DNA from: Planctomycetia bacterium
GTDB taxonomy: Bacteria > Planctomycetota > Planctomycetia > Gemmatales > HRBIN36
Reading direction: 5' to 3'
Length of the DNA: 64,000 nt
NCBI GenBank assembly: GCA_016795155.1
Contig: JAEUIE010000053.1
Location: 124,001 to 188,000, forward strand
Shown here: one piece after another, positions 1-6,738 of the stretch
Numbering within the stretch: position 1 is the stretch's first letter
Layout: each line of letters starts with the position of its first letter
The notes under the pieces: model-generated
Databases searched by the model: none
Told to the model about the DNA's origin: nothing
The model's input: the letters and a program-made list of their open reading frames with translations, nothing else
Translations under genes and position numbers: made by a program

Positions 1-1770
1 GGTAATGCTGGTGCAGAAGAAGTGATCGACTTTGATATGCTGGCTGCACAGGCCGTGGATTCTGAACGAGCGGAGCAGGCAGAGGTCAACAAGACCGAAA
101 TGGTCGATTTCACCTGTCCGCATTGTGACGAACAGGTGAAATTAAGTATCGAAAATGCGGGAAAGCGGGCTCCCTGTCCCAGTTGTCGACGCATTGTAGC
201 AGTACCCAAGGTAGATATCGACAAGCCAAAAGACTGGAGAGAAAAAGAAGCAAGGATACCGACGCTGGCCAAAAAGGAAGAGGTCAAGCTGGAAGGTGCC
301 TGGGGCAATCAGGAAATAGCCAGAGTCAGCATGGAAGCCTTGGAAGAAGCGAAAGCGATCAGAAAAGCTGAACGCAAACTGACCACCAAAGATTATATAC
401 GCTATTCGATGCTTGTTTTGCTAACTTTGTCAGCCTTGTACTGTGGCTGGTGGGGATGGAGTAAATACCGTGCTGGCTCCATTGAATCTTGGGCAGTCAG
501 CATCGTGGAAAATGGTGTAAAAAATTCTGGTTTGCCCGCGGAAATGCTGGCAGTATTACGACGAGGTTTCGGTGAGTGGAAACTGTTGACAGGTACGGAA
601 CTAGATCAGAAGAAGGATGGCGTTAGCGTGCTTCGCAGTGCGTTGACAACAACAAGCGATCCACTCTGGAACTGGTTGCTGGCACGCGACATTGCAGAGG
701 TTGCAGGTCAGCAAATGTCGCTAGATCTTCAACAATCTGCAGGACCCATTGATATCACATTTTTGATCCAACTGCTGGGTAATGTGCCTTCTGGCGAAGC
801 ACAGGAAGAAGTTCTACGCGTATTGTGTCGGTCTTTGCTGTTCCGAGCGCAATCTGATCAGAAACTAATGGATTCAGCCCAGACCATTCTTCTTTCAGTT
901 ATTAAACAAACCATCAAGCCTGTAACAATGTCAGCTGCTGGCAAGTCAGGAACAGCGGCTCAGGATTTCAGTGATCAATTGAACGGCATTGGCATTCTTG
1001 CTCAGGAACTGAACAGAATGAAAGCAGCTGAACAGGCTCTTCGTCTGGTTGGCAAAGCAGCTAACCAGGGAGAACGGCTCATTTACAAAAAAGAAATGCC
1101 TGTGCCTCGAAACCTGGTTGCTGCGGTAACTGCACTTTCAGCAGCAGAGTTGGAAATCAGTAAGGAAAAAGAGCAGGATGCTGAACTAGGGAAAATGATC
1201 GGACATTTTTTGGCTCAACGGGCTGGGCCTGCCAATGAGCTTTATCAAAAACGTCGAGAAGCGGGATTCGCTGAAGTGAATTTGCTTCCGTTTCTCGAGT
1301 TAGCACAGTGTTCCCTGGATGATGGCAAACTGCAAGAAGCACAAACTTATCTCAACCAAGCAATGTCGATTGCTCAAATCTACACCAGCCGAAATAAGGA
1401 AGTCTGGCGGCAGCGAGTCTATGCACATGTCAAATTATGCGAGATGACTGCTCAGGCGGGAAACATCTCATTAGCGGAAACACGAGTCAAACAATTGAAG
1501 CTGGAAGAGTATCCAGGCGCTGCTCAGGTCGCCATGGCGTTGATTGCCCGTCAACGTGATCTCAGCGCTGATTCCAAGGAAGGACTTCTGGCAGGATTGC
1601 CAGGTCAGTCCGCAGGGCAGGCGTGGGCTGCCTATTCAATAGCTTTGAAGCAGTCTAAATTAACTCGCAATGCATATCCAACTGTTACCAGTGCAATTTC
1701 GGATGAACCAGGCCATTCACTCAGTGTGCTGGGCGGCTTGCTGGGTTTCAGGATTCAGGCTTCGAAGTAA
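1..1770 (+). CDS. Zinc-ribbon, single-pass membrane protein with repeat-like C-terminus (5' partial)
   Basis: The reading frame is open from base 1, so the true start probably lies before the window; the first possible start inside it is GTG at 22 (582 residues). Counting from there, a zinc ribbon is formed by C32-x2-C35 and C52-x2-C55 (CPHC, CPSC), followed by a charged linker and one hydrophobic segment at about 129-147. The remaining ~430 residues are helical and Ala/Leu/Gln rich, with a TPR-like stretch around 410-500. This layout, a short zinc ribbon and a membrane anchor before a helical domain, is common among uncharacterised planctomycete proteins. No enzymatic motif is visible. Its last 23 bases overlap the end of the convergent mobA gene. 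Function unknown; an anchored scaffold is only a guess. Confidence 0.75.
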   Translation, partial: GNAGAEEVIDFDMLAAQAVDSERAEQAEVNKTEMVDFTCPHCDEQVKLSIENAGKRAPCPSCRRIVAVPKVDIDKPKDWREKEARIPTLAKKEEVKLEGAWGNQEIARVSMEALEEAKAIRKAERKLTTKDYIRYSMLVLLTLSALYCGWWGWSKYRAGSIESWAVSIVENGVKNSGLPAEMLAVLRRGFGEWKLLTGTELDQKKDGVSVLRSALTTTSDPLWNWLLARDIAEVAGQQMSLDLQQSAGPIDITFLIQLLGNVPSGEAQEEVLRVLCRSLLFRAQSDQKLMDSAQTILLSVIKQTIKPVTMSAAGKSGTAAQDFSDQLNGIGILAQELNRMKAAEQALRLVGKAANQGERLIYKKEMPVPRNLVAAVTALSAAELEISKEKEQDAELGKMIGHFLAQRAGPANELYQKRREAGFAEVNLLPFLELAQCSLDDGKLQEAQTYLNQAMSIAQIYTSRNKEVWRQRVYAHVKLCEMTAQAGNISLAETRVKQLKLEEYPGAAQVAMALIARQRDLSADSKEGLLAGLPGQSAGQAWAAYSIALKQSKLTRNAYPTVTSAISDEPGHSLSVLGGLLGFRIQASK

Positions 1771-2401
1771 GTTGCTTCTGTAACTTCTTGGCTTGTTCAT
1801 AGTCATCTTTGTTGTTCAGATTGATTAGCAGTCGATCAAAAGGATCTATCAACTGTCGTTCATCATCATTCACAACACGCACCTGCAGGCAATCCAGGAA
1901 AGCTTGAAGACTTTTCTTCTGAGCCGAGATAACTGCATCGAGTTTGGGCTTAATGTTTGAAAGATACAAGCCGGGCATTGGCTGAGGATTGTTCATGGAT
2001 TGAAAAATAACGGCTTCATTCTGCTCCAATCGTGAGAGGAGAAACGGAATGATGTCTGGAGTAACAAACGGATAATCACAGCCTGTTACCAGCACTGGCT
2101 TTGCGTCTGAAATCTCGTGAAACGCACTTTGCAATCCAATGAGTGGTCCGGGATACGGTGTTTTATCGTGGATCACTTGAATCTGTTCGTTGCCTATTAT
2201 CGATTCTGCTTCATGGCCCAAAACCACTATCAATGGATTACAATAAGGCCGGATCACATTTATCAGATAATTCAATAAATAATCGCCATTCCATGATAGA
2301 AGTGCTTTATTTTCTCCCATGCGACTGCTGGCTCCACCAGCGAGGATGACGCCTGCTAATTCAGCGAGTTTTTGTGCATTGTTGTAGTCTGAAAGATTCA
2401 T
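1748..2401 (-). CDS. mobA: Molybdenum cofactor guanylyltransferase (MobA-like)
   Basis: A 217-residue nucleotidyltransferase of the MobA/MocA type, which transfers GMP from GTP to molybdopterin. The nucleotide-binding signature is seen near residues 19-35 (ILAGGASSRMGENKALL, with the LAGGxSxRMGxxK pattern), and the metal-site region has GCDYPFV. Length fits single-domain MobA. The ATG at 2401 is the only good start. No other molybdenum-cofactor gene is in the window, so a related sugar-nucleotide or CTP:molybdopterin transferase cannot be excluded, but the glycine-rich motif favours MobA. The 3' end overlaps the preceding convergent gene by 23 bases. Confidence 0.85.
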   Translation of the reverse strand: MNLSDYNNAQKLAELAGVILAGGASSRMGENKALLSWNGDYLLNYLINVIRPYCNPLIVVLGHEAESIIGNEQIQVIHDKTPYPGPLIGLQSAFHEISDAKPVLVTGCDYPFVTPDIIPFLLSRLEQNEAVIFQSMNNPQPMPGLYLSNIKPKLDAVISAQKKSLQAFLDCLQVRVVNDDERQLIDPFDRLLINLNNKDDYEQAKKLQKQLTSKPES

Positions 2402-2475
2402 GGGAAACCTGCTTGCTGTTAGTCTATTTGAAACCTAAAGTTGGGTATCCCCGGGTTTGCATAGATGGTGTTATT

Positions 2476-3900
2476 GTGGACGTTTCCGATCCGATTCTAC
2501 TTAAAGTTCTTTCGTTCCATCCCAATTTGTCTGAATCAGATTTCAAGGTAATGGAATCGTGGTGGCTGATGGATCGTAAGAGTGACGAAACCATTGTGGA
2601 CTTTATGACACGTCAGGGTGTATTCTGTAGCGATGCTGCGCGCACTATTGATATGGTTCGCCGGGGAATCCTGACTTATTGCGATCCTAAACGTGTCTTT
2701 GGCGAGCATGGGCATCACAGACTGCGAGAGTATGCACAGCAATTCGGTTTTAAATCTGCCAATGCTCAGCCAGCAGCGGCCAAGGCTGATACGCGCAGCA
2801 AACTGAATGAAGTCAAAGATTGGCTGGCCCGGCGAGCTGAAGGAAAACAACAAACTGTAGCGGTTGCTGTTTCTGAAACAACTGACAATACCAAAATTGA
2901 TCCACCATCAACTCACTCAATCTCACTGGAACCACCCCCTTCCACTACGGTGCCTCGTATCGCACCGGTGCCTGATCGAACGTCGCAGGTGTTTTCACGC
3001 AGCAAGTTTCCCCAGATAGGCGAACAATATGGAAAATATCTGTTAACGGAGGAGGTGGCGAGAGGTGGTACTGCAGTCGTCTTTCGAGCAATGAATCGTT
3101 CGCTTAACAGCACTGTGGCAATAAAAGTGCTGAAAATGGACCGCGAGGAAGGATTAAATCAGGATCAGGCGAGAATGCTGGAAAGCTTGCGCCATGAAGC
3201 GCAACTGCTTGCACGATTCAATCACCCGAATCTGGTAAGGGTTTACGACCTTGATGAAGAGGCTACCTTTCCATTTCTAGTTCTTGAATTTGTCGATGGT
3301 TTAAGTCTCTACGATATTCTGGCACACGTAGGCAGGTTGCGGGTTGACCGTGCGATACGAATTGTCAGTTGTGTGGTGGAAGGGCTCTCGGCAGCATATC
3401 GCAAAATGGGGCTGGTGCATCGTGATATCAAGCCAGGCAACATACTTTTGGCTCGCGAAGGTTGTGTGAAACTGGCTGATCTGGGGTTGGCAATGACTAC
3501 TGATACCTGGACCAGTAATAGTTCGCTTAATTCCAGCGTGTTGGCAGGCACTGCAGCTTATATGGCACCGGAAATGTGCACCAGTGGCGAAATCGATATG
3601 CGTTCGGACATCTATTCACTGGGGGCCACATTCTACCATGCCATCGTGGGAGAAATGCCTTTCAAAGGCAAAAACCGCATGGAAGTGATGCTCAAGCATA
3701 CTCGCGAGATGCCTGTTCCGCCACATCAAGTTGTGTCGGGTCTCCACAGTTCTGCATCAGAAGTGATTCTGAAAATGATGGCGAAAAACCCTATGGAACG
3801 GCATCAGGATTATGAGGAGTTACTTGAAGATCTGAAACGAGTTCAAACTGGCAGCGCTTCTGATTTGCAACTGAATATGCCAATGGGGTCTACATCCTAA
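2476..3900 (+). CDS. Serine/threonine protein kinase with N-terminal extension
   Basis: A Hanks-type kinase. The kinase domain begins around base 3028: glycine loop ARGGTAVVF, lysine in VAIKVL, catalytic loop LVHRDIKPGNILL, a DLG in place of DFG (ADLGLAM), and MAPE. Ahead of it are ~180 residues of unrecognised sequence ending in a Pro/Ser/Thr-rich linker; there is no transmembrane segment, so it is probably cytoplasmic. The frame extends back to GTG 2374, but that start would lie inside divergent mobA and the first ~20 residues look non-coding. GTG 2476 or ATG 2551 are better; the choice is uncertain. The stop overlaps the Rieske gene by four bases. Substrates are unknown. Confidence 0.85.
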   Translation: MDVSDPILLKVLSFHPNLSESDFKVMESWWLMDRKSDETIVDFMTRQGVFCSDAARTIDMVRRGILTYCDPKRVFGEHGHHRLREYAQQFGFKSANAQPAAAKADTRSKLNEVKDWLARRAEGKQQTVAVAVSETTDNTKIDPPSTHSISLEPPPSTTVPRIAPVPDRTSQVFSRSKFPQIGEQYGKYLLTEEVARGGTAVVFRAMNRSLNSTVAIKVLKMDREEGLNQDQARMLESLRHEAQLLARFNHPNLVRVYDLDEEATFPFLVLEFVDGLSLYDILAHVGRLRVDRAIRIVSCVVEGLSAAYRKMGLVHRDIKPGNILLAREGCVKLADLGLAMTTDTWTSNSSLNSSVLAGTAAYMAPEMCTSGEIDMRSDIYSLGATFYHAIVGEMPFKGKNRMEVMLKHTREMPVPPHQVVSGLHSSASEVILKMMAKNPMERHQDYEELLEDLKRVQTGSASDLQLNMPMGSTS

Positions 3901-4208
3901 TTCAGTTTGACTTGAATTTCATCTCCCTGAGCACGAACTTCGTAGCATCCAATAGATAGTTTTGGGCTATTTACCCATTTACCATCGGTGAGTCTGAATT
4001 GCCAGCCGTGCCAGGGACATTCCACCACATCATCCTGCACCGCCCCCTCCGCGAGGGATGCCCCCATGTGTGGGCAATAATCATCAACAGCCAACCAGAT
4101 GTTTCCAGGCCGGTGAAATACTGCAATAGTTTTCTGTCCGACGTTTATAGCTTTTGAAGTGCCAGGTGGAATGTCTGACACTTTTCCAACGGTAACAAAA
4201 TCAGACAT
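3897..4208 (-). CDS. Rieske [2Fe-2S] ferredoxin-type protein
   Basis: A small protein of about 103 residues with both Rieske cluster ligand boxes: C-P-H-M-G (CPHMGASL) and C-P-W-H-G-W (ECPWHGWQF). It resembles the ferredoxin component of ring-hydroxylating dioxygenases and the NirD small subunit, and would carry electrons to an unidentified partner. An upstream TTG at 4220 extends the frame by four codons, but ATG 4208 has a GAGG about eight bases upstream and is preferred. No oxygenase or nitrite reductase is adjacent, so its redox partner cannot be inferred from context. Confidence 0.85.
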   Translation of the reverse strand: MSDFVTVGKVSDIPPGTSKAINVGQKTIAVFHRPGNIWLAVDDYCPHMGASLAEGAVQDDVVECPWHGWQFRLTDGKWVNSPKLSIGCYEVRAQGDEIQVKLN

Positions 4209-4275
4209 GCCGTGCCTCAACCCTGGTGAATAGAATAACGAAGATCTTTATACAGGTTTCCAATACTTGGTGTTT

Positions 4276-6096
4276 ATGACAACTTCGAACAGCAGTGCAA
4301 CAGGTGTTGCCTGGAATTTAGCCGATCTCTATTCCTCGATCGACGATCCTCAACTCGATAGGGATATGACGGCAGCCTGCGAACAGGCAAAGCAGTTTGA
4401 GAAAAAGTATCGAGGCACTTTGGTTGAAGGATGTAAAGCATCCTGGCTCGCTCAAGCGTTGTCAGAATTGCAGGCACTGTGTGAAATCATGGACAAGCCT
4501 TTGATCTATGCACACTTGGTTCACGCGGCCAAGACTGACGATCCCAAACATGGTGCCTTGCTGACTAGGACACGTGATGCACGAACGCAGGCAAATCAAT
4601 ACCTGATATTCTTTGATCTGGAATGGGTGGCTGTAGCAGATTCTGTTGCTCAACAGTTATTATCCGATCCTGCACTGGCTACCTGGAGGCATTATCTTGA
4701 AGTCAAACGCCTATTGAAGCCACATTATCTTTCAGAGCCTGAGGAGAAACTGTTCGAGGAGAAAAGTAACACCGGAAAAGCTGCATTTGTCAGGCTCTTT
4801 GATGAGACTGTTGCCGGCCTGTCATTTGAGTTGAAACTCGAAGACAAGACAGAATCGCTCACATTGCAGCAGATGCTGACGAGACTCTATGATTCTCGTC
4901 AACCAGTGCGACAGGCTGCTGCTGAAGGTATTACCCAGGGGCTTAAGGCCAGCAGCAAGCTTTTGACTTACATTTACAACACTTTGCTGCAGGATCATCA
5001 AGTTGATACGAGGTTGAGACACTTTAGCAGTCCCATGGAGTCCCGCAACCTGGCCAATGAAATTACCCAGGCAAGTGTTGATGCCTTGATGGCTGCTGCT
5101 GAAAAACACCAGGGAATGGTTGCCCGTTACTACAGCTTGAAAGCCAAACTACTCGGACTGCCCAAGTTGCATGATTATGACCGTTATGCACCCTTGGGGG
5201 AGAATTTGCCTACGTGCAACTGGTCGCAGGCACGGCAGATTGTCCAGGAAAGCTACAGTACTTTTGATCGATCCAGTGGTGATATCGTTGAGAAGTTTTT
5301 TAACCAGAATTGGATTGATGCAGAGCCACGTCCAGGCAAACGGGGTGGAGCCTTCAGCGCATCAACTGTGACGAGTGCTCACCCTTATATTCTGATGAGT
5401 TATACCGATAAGCTGCGTGATGTCATGACTTTGGCTCATGAACTGGGGCATGGCATTCATCAATACCTTTCAAGAGACGTCGGTTATCTTCAGACTGATA
5501 CTCCGTTGACTACTGCAGAAACAGCCAGTGTGTTTGGCGAAATGCTGACTTTCCATCGGCTGATGACTCTTTACCCTGATCCAAAGGTGAAACTGGCACT
5601 ATTGTGCAGCAAAATCGAAGATTCTTTCGCCACGGTTTTTCGCCAAGTAGTATTAACCCGTTTTGAGCAATCAGCCCATGTTGCACGTATGCAGGAAGGG
5701 GAACTGACTACCGAGAGATTGAACTCACTCTGGATGGATGCCAATCGACCAATGCATGGCAACGCCGTGGAATTGACAGAAGGTTACTCCTGGTGGTGGC
5801 TTTACATTGGCCACTTCATACATAGCCCGTTCTATTGTTATGCTTATGCCTTTGGTGAACTGCTGGTATTAGCGCTCTATGAGCAATACCGCAAGCAGGG
5901 TAACAGTTTTGTATCCCAATATTTACAGATGCTCTCCGCAGGTGGTTCCATCAGCCCACCTGAACTCGTTGGTAAGTTAGGCATCAATATCAATGCACCG
6001 GAATTCTGGAACCAGGGTCTCCAGTTGTTATCCGAAATGGTAATTCAAGCAGAACGGCTCAGTGAACAAGTGACAGCAATGCAGTCAGGAAAATAA
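4276..6096 (+). CDS. pepF: M3 family oligoendopeptidase F
   Basis: A zinc metallopeptidase of about 606 residues, the usual length for M3B oligoendopeptidases, which cleave short peptides in the cytoplasm. The zinc-binding motif is H388-E-L-G-H392 (LAHELGHGIH); the downstream TTAETASVFGEML segment supplies the expected third, glutamate ligand. No signal peptide. TTG 4267 and GTG 4270 precede ATG 4276 in frame; ATG is chosen. It opens a plus-strand run and is followed three bases later by the phosphopantothenoylcysteine decarboxylase gene. Confidence 0.92.
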   Translation: MTTSNSSATGVAWNLADLYSSIDDPQLDRDMTAACEQAKQFEKKYRGTLVEGCKASWLAQALSELQALCEIMDKPLIYAHLVHAAKTDDPKHGALLTRTRDARTQANQYLIFFDLEWVAVADSVAQQLLSDPALATWRHYLEVKRLLKPHYLSEPEEKLFEEKSNTGKAAFVRLFDETVAGLSFELKLEDKTESLTLQQMLTRLYDSRQPVRQAAAEGITQGLKASSKLLTYIYNTLLQDHQVDTRLRHFSSPMESRNLANEITQASVDALMAAAEKHQGMVARYYSLKAKLLGLPKLHDYDRYAPLGENLPTCNWSQARQIVQESYSTFDRSSGDIVEKFFNQNWIDAEPRPGKRGGAFSASTVTSAHPYILMSYTDKLRDVMTLAHELGHGIHQYLSRDVGYLQTDTPLTTAETASVFGEMLTFHRLMTLYPDPKVKLALLCSKIEDSFATVFRQVVLTRFEQSAHVARMQEGELTTERLNSLWMDANRPMHGNAVELTEGYSWWWLYIGHFIHSPFYCYAYAFGELLVLALYEQYRKQGNSFVSQYLQMLSAGGSISPPELVGKLGININAPEFWNQGLQLLSEMVIQAERLSEQVTAMQSGK

Positions 6097-6099
6097 GTC

Positions 6100-6738
6100 A
6101 TGGCAAAGATTCTGCTTGGCGTAACTGGTTCCGTGGCAGCGATCAAGACTCCCGATTTGGTGGAGGCGTTGCTTCAACAGGGACACCATGTCAAAGTTAT
6201 TGCCACAGCGCACTCCCTCTATTTTTTTGATCGTTCCAGTCTGCCTGAAAACTGTTTGTACACCGATAAGGATGAATGGCCTCGACAAAACACTGGTAAA
6301 ACCTGGCAACGATGTGACGAAGTCTTGCATATTGATCTGCGTCGCTGGGCTGAGTTACTGGTCATTGCTCCTCTTGATGCCAATACCTTGGCAAAGCTGG
6401 CAAATGGTATATGCGATAATTGCCTGACTTGTGTTTGGCGTGCCTGGGATTTGGGCCGTCCTCTCTTACTGGCACCTGCGATGAATACTCTGATGTGGGA
6501 ACACCCACACACGGTCAGACACCTCGTACATCTCGCACAATTGTTTGGGATAACGATTGAGCCTTCGCTGGAAGCTGACCAGCTTGCTGACTTACTCGGA
6601 AAGCAGACAGTCAGTCCCTTACGTCTGGTCGGGCCAATATCCAAGAAGCTGGCATGTGGCGATACTGGGCAGGGGGCCATGGCGGAACTGCCCGATATTC
6701 TCAATAGTATCCAAGGCATTCTTACTGCACCATCATGA
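6100..6738 (+). CDS. coaC: Phosphopantothenoylcysteine decarboxylase, monofunctional eukaryotic-like (PPCDC/HAL3)
   Basis: A 212-residue HFCD-family flavoprotein that would decarboxylate 4'-phosphopantothenoylcysteine to phosphopantetheine in coenzyme A synthesis. It has the N-terminal ILLGVTGSVAA loop, the catalytic-histidine segment VLHIDLRRWAELLVIAPLDA, the PAMNTLMWEHP motif, and the substrate clamp with catalytic cysteine ACGDTGQGAMAE. Most bacteria fuse this activity to the CoaB synthetase in one ~400-residue CoaBC protein; here the reading frame ends after the decarboxylase. From memory these motifs are nearly those of animal and plant PPCDC/HAL3, including YTDKDEW near residue 50. It ends in a 4-nt ATGA overlap with the next gene. 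No CoaB is present in the window. Confidence 0.88.
   Translation: MAKILLGVTGSVAAIKTPDLVEALLQQGHHVKVIATAHSLYFFDRSSLPENCLYTDKDEWPRQNTGKTWQRCDEVLHIDLRRWAELLVIAPLDANTLAKLANGICDNCLTCVWRAWDLGRPLLLAPAMNTLMWEHPHTVRHLVHLAQLFGITIEPSLEADQLADLLGKQTVSPLRLVGPISKKLACGDTGQGAMAELPDILNSIQGILTAPS

Noticed and set aside
6219-6719. 166-residue open frame antisense to the decarboxylase
   Set aside because: The plus-strand gene carries all family motifs; this frame has none.
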